Origin: Portulaca oleracea
Lineage: Eukaryota; Streptophyta; Magnoliopsida; Caryophyllales; Portulacaceae
Length of the DNA: 64,000 bases
Reading direction: 5' to 3'
Assembly: GCA_029582165.1 (NCBI GenBank)
Contig: CM055884.1
Span: 16,696,537 to 16,760,536 of the forward strand
The stretch's first letter is position 1. Each line of letters opens with the position of its first letter. Both the position numbers and the translations under genes were made by a program. Below, piece by piece: positions 22,888-34,645 of this stretch. The notes under the pieces were generated by a model. That model was not told the DNA's origin, made no database searches, and saw only the letters and a program-made list of their open reading frames with translations.

Positions 22888-23664
22888 TGAAATAACCCTA
22901 GAGGGGGGTGATTAGGGTTATTTAAAAAATCTGCACTTCAATCAACACAACTTAGATTAATAGCACTTTTAAATACTGAAAAATACTTCTTTATTATTGA
23001 ACAAAAGTGCTTAGAAGGGAGGAGGTTACAAATCAGCTGATAAGAAGACTGTGAGGTCCTCAAGCGACTTACTAGGGCGAAGACCTTCCTGGGCGTCTTA
23101 CGTTCTTGAGGCCTCACAGAAGAGGTGATTACAAACAGTGACCTCACTCACCAGAGGTTCACTGGACACAAACAAACTTACGACCTCAGGAGGTCCTCAC
23201 CAGTTATACCACTGGTTACAAAACTCACCACAACATAAATGTGGTGACACTCAAAATACTCAATATTCCTACACTCAGAGTTTTCCTTCACAAAACTCCT
23301 ACAACTAATTTTCTTCCTTGGAAATCGATCAATTCAATGTAGGTATGCAGCCGTATATATATTTGGGAGTTGGAGGTAGCAGCGACTTCTTGATTCTCCA
23401 AGGGATAATTTCCATTCTTGAGCTCTCTTCAAAATCTTCTTGATTTCCTTGATTTGCTTTCCATTAGGATGATATCTGGAAATAAGGAAGGTAGATTATT
23501 ATCAAATCATGCAGAATAATAAAAAGTATATTTTAGGGTTTGTGGAAGATACTTCCCTAAATTTCTGTCTTTCAAACAAAACCGTAATGATGTCGCTGGA
23601 GGTCCTCGGAGTGTCTGAGGAGGCCTCGGGCTTATTGTGAGGTCCTCAAGGTTGAGATTCTTCA
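22888..23664 (-). repeat. Family I LTR4, with clustered small indels
   Basis: It is 777 bp, TG...CA. It is shorter than its sisters because of many 1-3 base losses or swaps, mostly where the other LTRs have CAG or CTG (for example near 23062-23100 and 23615-23640). The same kind of change continues into the adjoining 3' region (23706-23750). Confidence 0.82.
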
Positions 23665-24030
23665 ATCTCCCCTTTTTGTTTGAAAGACAAAACTTCATGG
23701 ATGCTACTTACATGCATTCTCAATGTCTGAGATATGGATGATGATGTAACAGTACATACATGTAATAGTAATAGAGTATCATATAATAGCAAATTATAGT
23801 AGCAGAAGTTCATTATAGTAGTTCGAGACATAAAAGCAAGGGTGTCTCCCCCTTTTTGTCTTTCAGACAAGAAGGAAACAGAAGAGAACAGGTACTAAAT
23901 TGTGTAGCCAAAATAAGCAGAGGAAGAGAGAGAGCAAGAAGGAGGGATAGGAGAAAAGGAATCATGAGGACACCTTGACCAGGCCCTGATTAAATTTTGA
24001 GGTGCCCGCGAGGCCATGCTGATGAGGACA

Positions 24031-25642
24031 TCAGAGGTCCAGGGATTCAGTGAGTTGACGAACCTGGGAGGAGGAGAGAGACCACATGTAGGGAGGATGG
24101 ATGATAGGACTCCCCCTCAATTTTACAGCTTGTGCATAGGTTGAGGTCCTCATAGTAAACGACGCCCCCTCAAATGGTGCGGGTGGTGTTGTTTCACGAC
24201 CTTCCCAATGTCTAGGATCTTGTCTTGGATTTTGTCTCCAAAGGTCACTCTTGCATTCTTGTTGACTTTCAGTTTGAAGAGCTTGGTTGGATCTCTGTGT
24301 TTGAGGCATACCTGTAATAGAAGACACTATACCTTTCTTGGTCTCTGACCAAGGATGAGATCGTTGCAATGAGGTCTTTGGGACCCAGATTTTAGTAATG
24401 CACGGAGGTCTAGTTCTTTCAGACACGGGATTTGATGAGGTCCTTATTTTATTTTCTGTAGGAGGTCCTCTATGATGATTTTCTCTGAGAGGCAGAATGT
24501 TTGGGATAGGAAGGAGAGGTCCTTTGTTGGCATGGAAAGGAGGACTTTTGGACCGATAGTTTTTGAGAGGTGGTGTATTGGGTGTGGGAAGGAGAGGTCC
24601 TCTGGGAGGATGATTTGTAGGAATTTTGGTCCGAGGTTGAGAAAAGGGGGTTGTGGAGACTGGTTTGCTTTGGTAAGGATGGGAACTAGTGACTGCCTCA
24701 TTGGATAATTGAGTGATGGTTTTATAGCAGTCTTTGACCTCAAGCGAAAGTCTATTGCTTTTTGTGAACAGGTGGTCATTTTGAGAGTTCAGGCTTTCTA
24801 TGGCCTCATAGAGACTTTGAACATGGTTGGTAAGGTGCTTGATTCTTTCTATCAAAGACTTAGAGTATTTAAAAAGATGCATACACTTATGAGCAAGATG
24901 TAATGGTGAAAGATTAAGGAGGTCATCAATGTTTACCTCGTCATGAGACGAGGTTGGATTTTGATCCTCACTTGTGTTTGCCATCAGACATACATTTGTT
25001 ATTTCTTCTATCTCACTGTGGCCTTCATTGGAATCACTATCACTCCATGTTGCCATCATTGCTTTATAGTTATGCCGTTGAGGTCGACTGTTTCTCTTGT
25101 CTTTGTTTCTTACGCATCGAGGCGATCCTTCATAAGGTGTTTTTGGTGATATGAAGTGGTTGGTGATCTTTCTTGAATCTTTTGAACATCTCTTCAATAG
25201 TCTCATTTTCCTTCATTCTGAAGGCCTCATACTTTTGGATAAGGATATCCACTTTGGTGTCCTTGACTTGACTTGTGCCTTCATATGAGGTTATCAAGGA
25301 ATCCCAAACCTGTTTCGCAGTTTCACAATAAGATATACGTTCAAAGTCATTCGAATTTAAACTGTAATAAATTAAGTTTAGGGCATGAGTATTTTTTATC
25401 AATTGCTCCAACTCTTTCTTGGTCATTTCAGATCTTTTCTTTGGGACATCTTGACCAGCACTGTTCTTCTTCGTGGGAGTGGGATAATCTCCCTCGGTAA
25501 CCACAGTCCAGAGGACCTCATCTTGGTCCTTGAGGAAGACCTCCATTTGTCTTTTCCACGACCTGTAGTTTTCTCTAGAAAGTAGTGGAGCTATTGTCCA
25601 TGAGCGTTCTTGGGGAGCTTCATTTGTGTTGATAGCGGCCAT
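24031..25642 (-). pseudogene. gag: Family I gag, unit E (internal deletion)
   Basis: The ATG is at 25642-25640 and codon 8 is the intact GAA (25621-25619), as in unit A. The N-terminal ~170 codons (25642-25130) and the C-terminal part (24031-25100) are good gag, but about 415 bp between them is missing (junction near 25110-25140). The deletion removes the end of the capsid region and the zinc knuckle and shifts the frame. The proline-rich tail is retained. Confidence 0.83.
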
Positions 25643-25698
25643 GATCTTTTCCACGAGCAGTTAAACTCTTGAATTTGTGGACCCGCTCTGATACCAAA

Positions 25699-26488
25699 TG
25701 AAATAACCCTAGAGGGGAGTGATTAGGGTTATTTAAAAAATCTGCACTTCAATCAACACAACTTAGATTAATAGCACTTTTAAATACTGAAAAATACTTC
25801 TTTATTATTGAACAAAAGTGCTTAGAAGGGAGGAGGTTACAAATCAGCTGATAAGAAGACTGTGAGGTCCTCAAAGCAGCTTACTAGGACAGAAGACCTT
25901 ACAGACGTCTTCTGTTCTTGAGGCCTCACAGAAGAGGTGATTACAAACAGTGACCTCACTCACCAGAGGTTCACTGGACACAAACAAACTTACGACCTCA
26001 GGAGGTCCTCACCAGTTATACCACTGGTTACAAAACTCACCACAACACGAATGTGGTGACACTCAAAATACTCAATATTCCTACACTCAGAGTTTTCCTT
26101 CACAAAACTCCTACAACTGATTTTCTTCCTTGGAAATCGATCAATAACAATGTAGGTATGCAGCCGTATATATATTTGGGAGTTGGAGGCAGCAGCGACT
26201 TCTTGATTCTCCAAGGGATAATTTCTATTCTTGAGCTCTCTTCAAAATCTTCTTGATTTCCTTGATTTGCTTTCCATTCGGATGATATCTGGAAATAAGG
26301 AAGGTAGCGGTTATTGTATCAAATCATGCAGAATAATAAAAAGTATATTTTAGGGTTTGTGGAAGATACTTCCCTAAATTTCTGTCTTTCAAACAAAACT
26401 GTAATGATGTCGCTGGAGGTCCTCGGAGTGTGCTGTAGGGAGGTCCTCGGGGCTTATTGTGATGAGGTCTCAAGGTTGAGATTCTTCA
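25699..26488 (-). repeat. Family I LTR5, 5'-most LTR of the array
   Basis: It is 790 bp, TG...CA. Its outer edge at 26488 abuts family II LTR sequence at 26489, so the array inserted into a family II LTR. The matching target duplication at the other end of the array is lost with the truncated stub. Confidence 0.87.
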
Positions 26489-27363
26489 GGCATCATAAGA
26501 ACGTCTAATGACAGCATCACAAGGACGTGCACCCCACACGAGAAGCTTCGTCGTGAAAGATAAAAGGAGCAAAATATCTAGGAAGTTTGTGGAATATATT
26601 ATGGGAAGATTTACATCCTTTTTCTACCCTTTTATAAACCAGACTAATTAATTAATTGAGACTTTTCTTATTTCAGGAAACAATTGATTAATAACGTGGA
26701 AGGAAGATTTGGCTGAAGATTTCCAGAATCAAGATAAAGAAGGAAGCTGCTGACTAAGGAAGTTATCAGGCTTGAAGGAAGGAAAGTATCCGAATGAAGC
26801 TATCATTCAAACTGCTATATACAACTGGAAGTAGCATAAATAGAAGACCATCAAGGACAAAGAATTTCAACGATTCCATGGAAGAAATCCGGTGTTCAAA
26901 ACAAGAAGAGTGTTCTTCGTTTTGATTGAGTTTTCTTTTGAGTGAGAAAACCGAGTTTGAGTGAGATTGTGTTTGACTGTAATCAATTCCTTAACGGAAT
27001 TTGGATTTGGTTGATACTCTTGTAATCGATTCCTAGAAGGACTTAGGATCGATCAATGATTACACCAAAGATGAGTTTGGTGGCCGGATGTTTTCCAGAA
27101 AATAAGAAGCGTTCATCGAAAGGCGCTAGGTTCTGTTGTAAAGCCTAAGGTCCTTCACCTTGGGTTATTCTGTGTTCCATTTCAGTACGATAAAGGAGGT
27201 TATTTAATTTACTTTCGTTGTTCCTGGATTTAAAGCTTAAACTGTCTTTATCATTTATTGATTCTTAATCTAGAAAGATTAAGATCCTGACGTCCTTTAC
27301 CAAGTTGCTATTTTATGCAGAAAACTTCATAACCCTATTCACCCCTCCTCTAGGTTTCTTTCA
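26489..27363 (+). repeat. Family II LTR (element II-a, 5'), truncated by the array
   Basis: It matches the second half onward of the family II LTRs at 27601-28583 and 31058-32005. It begins mid-LTR at the GGCATCATAAG block and ends with TTTCTTTCA at 27363. A tRNA-Met-type primer site (TTTGTATCAGAGC) follows. Confidence 0.82.
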
Positions 27364-27423
27364 ATTTGTATCAGAGCTTGGTCCACTGAAGATTCAGAGA
27401 CTAACCGCTCTGTGGTAAAGATC

Positions 27424-27600
27424 ATGGCTGGGATCGAAGATGGTGATATAGGGCAAGGACGTTGCTTAAACAGTCCTCCTTTATTCAGAGGATCAAACTT
27501 TGCACACTTGAAGAAGCGTATGAGGACATTCATCATGGATCAAGACTATGACCTTTGGGACAGAATTGAGAATGGAGACTTTGTCCCCATGATAGCTCAG
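27424..27600 (+). pseudogene. gag: Family II gag remnant, N-terminal ~58 codons
   Basis: It begins at ATG 27424 with the family II gag start (MAGIEDGDIGQG) and the motif TFIMDQDYDLWD. It then runs directly into LTR sequence at about 27600. Nearly the whole internal region of element II-a is therefore deleted, leaving about 236 bp between the LTRs. Confidence 0.75.
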
Positions 27601-28583
27601 GCTCAAGGACGTTGGCGTGAATCACTTTTGAATGAAAACCAAAATTCGAATAGCTAGAAAAGATATGATGCGCAAGGAAAGAATCTCAAAGCAGGCAGAA
27701 GGAGATTTACCTAGGGCATCATAAGGACGTTTACTCACATCATCACAAGGACGTTCACCCCACACGAGAAGCTTCGTCGTGAAAGATAAAAGGAGCAAAA
27801 TATCAGGGAAGTTTGTGGAATATATTCTGGGAACATTTATATCCTTTTTCTACCCTTTTATAAACCAGACTAATTAATTAATTGTGACTTTTCTAATTTC
27901 AGGAAACAATTGATTAATGACGTGGAAGGAAGATTTGGCTGAAGGTTTCCAGAATCAAGATAAAGAAGGAAGTTGCTGACTAAGGAAGTTATCAGGCTTG
28001 ACGGAAGGAAAGTATCCGAATGAAGCTATCCTTCAAATGGCTATATACGATTGGAAGTAGCATAAATAGAAGACCATCAAGGACAAAGAATTTCAACGAT
28101 TCCATGGAAGAAATCTGGTGTTCAAAACAAGAAGAATGTTCTTCGTTTTGATTGAGTTTTCTTTTGAGTGAGAAAACCGAGTTTGAGTGAGATTGTGTTT
28201 GAGTGTATCAATTCCTTAACGGAATTAGGATTTGGTTGATACTCTTGTAATCGATTCCAATAAGGACTTAGGATCGATCAGTGATTACACCAATGTTGAG
28301 TTTGGTGGGTGTTTTCTAGAAAATAAGAAGCGTCCATCGAAAGGCGCTAGGTTCTGCTGTAAACCCTAAGGTCCTTCACCTTGGGTTATTCTGTGTTCCA
28401 GTTCAGTAAGATAAAGGAGGTTATTTAGTTTACTTTTGTTGTTCCTCGCTTTAAAGCTTAAACTGTCTTTATCATTTATTGAATCTTAATCTAGAAGGAT
28501 TAAGATCCTAACGTCCTTAACCAAGTTGCTATTTTGTGCAGAAAACTTCATAACCCTATTCACCCTCCTCTAGGGTTCTTTCA
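27601..28583 (+). repeat. Family II LTR (element II-a, 3')
   Basis: It begins within the first bases of the family II LTR (CTCAAGGACG) and ends at TTTCA, 28583. Compared with the LTR at 31058 it has a short deletion near its start. Just beyond the end is ATTTTTATCGAGC, which resembles a decayed primer site, so a further internal region may once have followed. Confidence 0.8.
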
Positions 28584-28738
28584 AATTTTTATCGAGCATC
28601 TTAATTTGAATATGAGCTAGTTAGTACAGTCTCTAATACAACTAATTATAATCTTATTCACATTACCATTATTAAGTTTTCTATAAGATTAATGTTTCAT
28701 TGTTGCCTTGTAAATGCCATAAACATTTCGTCCATGAA

Positions 28739-29745
28739 TTTTTTTTTTGGATAAATTGGGCAGTAGCCCCATTTTTATTCATCTAAGATTGGCACAGGTG
28801 CCAAGAGGATGAAAACAGTTGCCAATCTTCCAAAATGCAAAAGTCCAAGTGTTGTCAAGCATTTACAACACTTGCACATGAATATTCAAAAAGTACAAAC
28901 TTCACTATCATGGGCCTACTTTTCCTTTAAATATGCTTCACTCTCCTTGCTTTAATTTGCTGCATTAATTCTGACGCTTCTGCTCCATCCCTGAAGCAAA
29001 TAACACAGGGATGGCATTAAAATTGATAACCAAAGATGCAGGAGAGTACTCAACACCATTCTTAATTTCCATGTTGTTGCCCAGAGTGCAACGACCTCCA
29101 TTTTAGTTTCTGTACCATCTCAATTTTCTCCACAGCAGCCCCATCAAACACTGCCTTATTTCTCCCATGCCACACTGTCCAAATTACAGCAAACCACGCA
29201 CCAATCCACAACTTCATTCCTTCTCAATCTGTTATGGAAGAAGACCAACATCCACTCCTCATACATCTCCTTCAAAGTCGGTGCCTATGGAAGCTGTTGC
29301 CCTAAATCTTTCATGATTTCTTCCCAAATGCTCCAAGTCAGAGGGCATGAAAGCTATAGATGGTCAATTGTCAATCCTCGGTCATGACAGAATGAGCATA
29401 CATCTTCATCATCTGAAAGTATCAGCCAGGCCATAATTTCGACTTTTGGGGGCAATCTTTTTCCATACCGAACAAGCGATTGAGTCTACTTGAATGTTTT
29501 GATATGCAATTTTTTCCGCCTCACACGCCAAACTCTTGACAGTGATGTTGCAGCTCCCCTTCCATTCAATCATATCTCTGCCATCTCTACTCGGCTGGTA
29601 GCTATGGAGCTTATCAATGAGTGCAATCTCCTGGCTTAATTCCCTTCTCCAGGTTAGTATCCATCTCCAAAAGTCCCCTTCCAACCAGCCCATCTGCTGT
29701 ATTGTATTTCCTTTTTGGCTCGGGACTAAGTTAGGTGTTTTCCAT
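28739..29745 (-). pseudogene. L1-type LINE 3' fragment
   Basis: Read on the minus strand, 29693-29409 encodes the region after the LINE reverse transcriptase (DFWRWILTWRREL, then WKGSCNITVKSLA). The zf-RVT zinc-binding segment follows near 29405-29330, with cysteines and a histidine spaced as in plant L1 elements. More decayed C-terminal sequence reaches about 28980. The 3' untranslated part ends in a run of A (seen as T on the plus strand at 28739-28749). The endonuclease and RT core are absent, so it is 5'-truncated. I could not find a convincing target duplication. Confidence 0.7.
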
Positions 29746-31031
29746 ATATATATAGGTTGTCCTTAAATAAATTGTTCATAAGTTATTTACATTTGCTTTA
29801 AATGAAGACGATTCATGAGCTGTATACTTGTATTAATAATCAAATAATAACTTACTATATTTATAAAAAAATAAAATCATGTATAAGAAATTAAGGTTAA
29901 TTTTACTATCATATGGTTATCTATCTCCAAATGTTAGTATCCATCTCCAAATGTTATTGATGTTATTGGAGTTGTTGCACAATCAATGGAACAATCAAAT
30001 GGTTATCCATTATTTTTGCTCTTACCTTCAAAAATAATATTTTTTTGAAATTCATAAATGGATATCCAATAAATACTTTATATGTAGGAAATTTAGTAAA
30101 AATTAAACGTAAAACAAATTCCTACATGGCATTCCGAAACTAGTACATTCAATTAATTTTCAAGATGATTTAAGAACAAGCTTCTTAAAATATTGTTTAT
30201 CAGATAAAGGCTTATCAATAATTATATATGTTTAAGCTATATATCATCCATCTATGTCTTATTGAGTTTTAGTATTATTTTTTTAATTTCTTTAATATTT
30301 ATGTAAGCTTAAATTCTGATTCACACGATAAAGTACGAAAAAACATTGTATTTGTACCCGGAAAATAGGTCTAGGCCAAAATTTGCATGAAATCTAGGAC
30401 TGTATTAGGTTTGTTCTGAGTTTGACTGAACTAAATAATCTAGTTGGCCGGGCAGATTTGTTTGACCATAATGAGAAGTAGATTGGTGTATAATTGAGAA
30501 GATTCAAGGCAACCAAAAAAATAAAAAAATTAAAAATAAGAAAGTAAAAAAGGTCTCCATGTGTTCAAGGGTAATTCTTTTACCAATAAAGTGAAGATTT
30601 TAACAATGGTATCACATGAGTTCCATTTTTGTGATAAAAAAATACGACAATGTTCACTGTGAATATACCTTATGGGGAATTATAAATAAAAGACTTTTTA
30701 GATGCTAATATACTGAATTTTTGGGGTATTGGATAATAATACACTGAACTATGACCTTAGACAATAATTCCCTTGACTTTGAAGGGTGTTGAACAATAAT
30801 ATACTTGTAACGATTTTGACATTTCAATTTCTGCATTTGATGATCGATTTAAAGCTTAAAGCTAAAAGGTACTACGTACGTACTAAACTGAATTTACAGT
30901 ACATGGTTCCCGAACTAATTTTTTGCCCTAAATTGATGTACTGCCTATACAGATATGTTTTTAAAACAAACCATACTTGACTTATTGGGAATTTAGCTAG
31001 CTAATTTGAAAACAATAATATTTCTTTTCAG
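29746..31031. other. AT-rich non-coding stretch
   Basis: No gene is recognised. A short direct duplication of TATCCATCTCCAAATGTTA-type sequence occurs at 29920-29960. The same TTAGTATCCATCTCCAAA also appears in the LINE at about 29653. Repeated 'AATAATATACTGAA'-like phrases lie at 30700-30800. The right edge ends in a polypyrimidine run and CAG (31021-31031), a plausible splice acceptor for the exon split by element II-b. Confidence 0.45.
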
Positions 31032-31057
31032 CAAGTCCATGATTGACCATATTGTGG
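31032..31057 (+). pseudogene. 5' piece of a host-gene exon split by element II-b
   Basis: It follows an acceptor-like TTTCTTTTCAG. The reading is KSMIDHIV, continuing without a break, once the TGTGG duplication is counted once, into AQRGGLAALAKTFNICP at 38007-38055, which ends at a GTAAGT donor. The joining is supported by the perfect target duplication. I do not recognise the protein. Confidence 0.45.
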
Positions 31058-32005
31058 TGTTAGATCCCCTCAAGGACGTTGACAAGGACCTTGGCGTTGG
31101 ATCAGTTTCGAATGAAAGCCAAAATTCGAATAGTTAGAAAAGATATGATACGCAAGGAAAGAAATATCAAAGCAGGCAGAAGGACATTCACCTAGGGCAT
31201 CATAAGGACGTTTACTCACAATATCACAAGGACGTTCACCCCAGACGAGAAGCTTCGTCGTGAAAGATAAAAGGAGCAAAGTATCAAGGAAGTTTAAGGA
31301 GTATATTTTAGAAAGATTTACATCTTATTCTATCCTTTTTCTAACCAGATTAATTAATTGTAACCTTTCTTATTTAAGGAAACAATTAATCAAGAACTTG
31401 GAAGAAAGATATGATTGGAGATTTCCAGAATCAAAGTAAAGAAGGAAGTTGCCGATTAAGGAAGTTATCAAGCTGGAAGGAAGGAAAGTATCCGATGAAA
31501 CCAGCCCTTCAACGGCTCTATACGACTGAAAGCAACATAAATAGAAGATCTCAAGGATGAAAGAGATCAACAATTACACGGAAGAAATCGGGTGTTCAAA
31601 ACAAGAAGAGTGTTATTCGTTTTGATTGAGTTTTCTTTTGAGTGAGAAAACCGAATTTGAGTGAGATTGTGGTTGAGTGTAATCGATTCCTAGAAGGACT
31701 TAGGATCGATCAAGTGTTTACACCAAAGTTGAGTTTGGTGGGTGTTTTCCAAAAAACTAGAAGCGTCCTCTGCAAGGGGCTTGGTTCTGTGTACAACCTA
31801 AGGACATTCACCTTAGGTTGCTCTGCTTCATTCTGTTTCAGTATAATAAAGAAAGTTATTCAGTTTATGCTTATTGTCCTTTATAACACTTCTACATTAT
31901 ATTGAATCTTAATCTAACTAGATTAAGAACCTAACGTCCTTTACTAGTGATTATTTGTGCAGTAATTTTCATAACCCTATTCACCCCCCCTCTAGGGTTC
32001 TTTCA
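31058..32005 (+). repeat. Family II LTR, 5' LTR of element II-b
   Basis: It is 948 bp, TG...CA, preceded by TGTGG (31053-31057), which is repeated after the 3' LTR at 38002-38006. The primer site ATTGGTATCAGAGC follows at 32006. The 3' end carries the AACCCTA...TAGGGTT dyad. Confidence 0.88.
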
Positions 32006-32061
32006 ATTGGTATCAGAGCAGGTCCACTCAAGAAGAGACTAACCGTTCTGTGGAAAAGATC

Positions 32062-33681
32062 ATGGCTGGGATCGAAGATGGCGATATAAGGCAAGGATTG
32101 CTTGAATAATCCCCATTATTCAAAGGAGCAAACTTTTTCCTATGGAAGAAACGTATGAAAGCATTCATCATGGATCAAGACTATGACGTTTGGGACATAA
32201 TTGAGAATTGAGACTTTGTCCCCATGATTACAGAGGAAGGAATCAAGAAACCCAAAATTAGATCCAAATATACTGCCAAAGAAGCAGAAAAGGCGGATAA
32301 AAATGTTAAAGGTCTACATATCCTTTATTGTGGACTTGATTCTAATGAGTTTGAATTGGTCTCTGGTTGTGATACAGCTAAACAGGTGTGGGATACCTTA
32401 GTGACCCCATACGAAGGAACGAGCCAAGTTCAAAAAATAAGACTTGACAATTATGTCAAGCACTATGAATCCTTCAAAATGAAGAATGGAGAATCCATCA
32501 AGGACATGTACAAACGATTCAATGTCATAGTCAATAATCTCAAGTCCTTGGAGAAAACCTACTCCAATGAAGAAAAAGTTCACAAGGTCCTCAGTTGTCT
32601 TCCAAGAAAGAAATGGGAATCAAAGGTCATTGTAATAGAGGAAGTTCACGATGTTGAAACTCTCCAATTAGATGACCTCAATGGAAAGCTTCTTGCTCAT
32701 GAAATGCGTCTCCAGGAAGAGCAAAATGAAAAGGAAGAAGTAACCCGTAAGGACATCCATGGTCCTAACAACAATGATAAGGACAGGATCTTGGCCTTGA
32801 TGGCCAAGGAACTCAAGAAATCTTGCAAGAAAAGTCATACCTCCAGAGGACCTTCATCCAAACGAATCAACCGAAGAGGTAATGACTCATCAAATAATAG
32901 AACTAACACACTCTCTTGTTTTTTCTGTGGTGACCCAGATCACTTGATCAAGGACTGTCCCTACCACAGAAAGAATAAAGAAAAGAGAAATCACATGGCC
33001 TTAATGGCCACTTGGAGTGATGATGAGGAAACTACTAGTCATTGCATCATGAGAAAAAACACCAATGATACAGAGGAAGTTGGTGCAACCAATGAGGACT
33101 ATCCGGGCAGTGACAAGGATGAATCAAGGGAGGTAACATTTGATGATCTCCTCACTTATCCTAAAACGTACTTGGGAAAATGCCTTTTAAAGTTTGCAGG
33201 ACGGGAGACCAAGCATTTAAATGAGATTAAGTCACTAAAAGAAACCAACAAAGGCCTGAAAGAGTCCAATGAGAAATTGGAGAAATTATGTGAAGGGCTT
33301 GCCTTCACGGTTGACATTCTCAAAGCAGAAATACTAGACCTCAAGGCCAACCTTGATGATTGTCATAAGTCTCTGGCTGAGACAGCTAAGCAACAAGAAA
33401 ACCTTGGAAAATGGCATGAAAGTTCATCCCTATTAAGGAGCGAAACTTTCGTCAAGGACATTATGTCTCGCAAGGACAAGCTATCAGAACCAGACATCAA
33501 GGACGACACAAGGACCTTAATGAGCAGAACCAAGGCCACAGATTTCACTCATGGCACCAAGAACGACACAATTATCTTGGGACAAGATATCAAGGTCATT
33601 CATCTCTTCCCAAAAGCAAATATGATAAATCTCACTACTTCAACCATTATCGTTCTAAAATTGTACAAGTTTGGCTTATAA
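32062..33681 (+). pseudogene. gag: Family II gag (element II-b)
   Basis: It starts at ATG 32062 with the same N-terminus as 27424. A small deletion near 32095, a stop near 32106 and a TGA near 32208 break the first 50 codons. From 32224 the frame is open for 485 codons. A UBN2-like capsid region covers 32300-32720 (motifs QVWDTLVTPYEGTSQV, LPRKKWESKV). The zinc knuckle CFFCGDPDHLIKDC is at about 32920-32961. An acidic linker and a coiled-coil region rich in Lys, Glu and Leu follow. It is a relative of family I gag in a different LTR family. No protease or later pol domains follow, so this too is gag-only. Confidence 0.82.
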
Positions 33682-34112
33682 AAGGAACAAGACCTCCTAA
33701 CATAGTTGTTACTATTAGTCAAGAACCTAAATTTAATGTCAATTATGGCTTGTGGAAGGGTGTCTAAAGTTTTTGCAGGTATACTTAGCATCCATGAGAG
33801 TGGATGCTTAAGGGAGCTTGGAGCACTCAAGGACATTACGTACATTAGCAATAAGAACCCCTCAAGGATCTTGTCAGACCTATGATCAAGGACCTTGACA
33901 AATGGATCTACTCAAATAGTAGTGTTATTTTTATGGCACATATTGAGGGGGAGCATCCTCTCTTAGGACTAACAATTAAGTTCATTGAGTCTTGCAGATT
34001 ATTGGAAATGGTTACAATATTAAGGGGGAGCTCTCTAGACTTTTTGATAAAAGTCAAAAAGGGGGAGAAGTGTTGTAAATGAATTTTGCCTTTCATGAAA
34101 AAGGGGGAGATT
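33682..34112 (+). other. Element II-b 3' untranslated region with two polypurine tracts
   Basis: No open frame of note. AAAAAGGGGGAGAAG (about 34054-34068) and AAAAAGGGGGAGA (about 34099-34111) are successive polypurine tracts, the second directly abutting the 3' LTR at 34113. Multiple tracts are a Sirevirus feature. Confidence 0.7.
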
Positions 34113-34645
34113 GCTAGAACCCCTCAAGGATGTTTACAAGGACCTTAGCGTTGGATCTGTTTTGAATGAAAGCCAAAATCCAAATAGTTAGCAAAGATAT
34201 GATGCGCAAGGAAAGAAATATCAATCCAGGCAGAAGGACATTCACCTAGGGCATCATAAGGACGTTTACTCACAGGATCACAAGGACGTTCACCCCAGAC
34301 GAGAAGCTTTGTCGTGAAAGATAAAAGGAGCAAAATATCAGGGAAATTTAAGGAGTATATTATGGAAAGATTTACATCTTATTCTATCCTTTTTCTAACC
34401 AGGTTAATTAATTGTAACCTTTCTTATTTTAGGAAACAATTAATCAAGAACTTGGAAGAAAGATATGATTGAAGATTTCCAGAATCAAAGTAAAGAAGGA
34501 AGCTACCGATTAAGGAAGTTATCAAACTGAAAGGAAGGAAAGTATCCGATGAAACCAGCCCTTCAACGACTCTATACGAATGAAAGCAACATAAATAGAA
34601 GACCTCAAGGATGAAAGAGATCAACGAGTCCACGGAAGAAATCGG
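34113..34645 (+). repeat. Element II-b 3' LTR, left part
   Basis: It begins TGCTAGAACCCCTCAAGG and is homologous to 31058-31590. It stops at 34645, where Copia-III coding sequence begins. The LTR resumes at 37831. About 260 bp of LTR corresponding to 31590-31840 are absent. Confidence 0.85.

Larger units (their letters stand above)
12539..26488 (-). mobile_element. Tandem array of gag-only Sirevirus-like elements (family I)
   Basis: The order on the minus strand is LTR5 (25699-26488), internal E, LTR4, internal D, LTR3, internal C, LTR2, internal B, LTR1, internal A, LTR stub (12539-12598). Adjacent internal regions share one LTR. The full unit is about 3,240 bp (LTR ~790, internal ~2,450). 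Each internal region has a tRNA-Met primer site next to the LTR, a gag frame and polypurine tracts, but no protease, integrase, RT or RNase H. This matches non-autonomous gag-only (TR-GAG type) elements. LTR ends are TG...CA. LTR copies are nearly identical by eye, so the array is young or homogenised. The array interrupts a family II LTR at 26488/26489. Confidence 0.85.

Noticed and set aside
12539..26488. Regularly spaced direct repeats resembling a giant satellite or CRISPR-like array
   Set aside because: The repeats are LTRs with primer sites and polypurine tracts and the spacers encode gag, so this is a retrotransposon array.
29409..29693. Minus-strand 94-codon frame as an independent host gene
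   Set aside because: It matches the C-terminal part of plant L1 polyproteins and lies upstream of a zf-RVT segment and an A-tail, so it is a LINE fragment.
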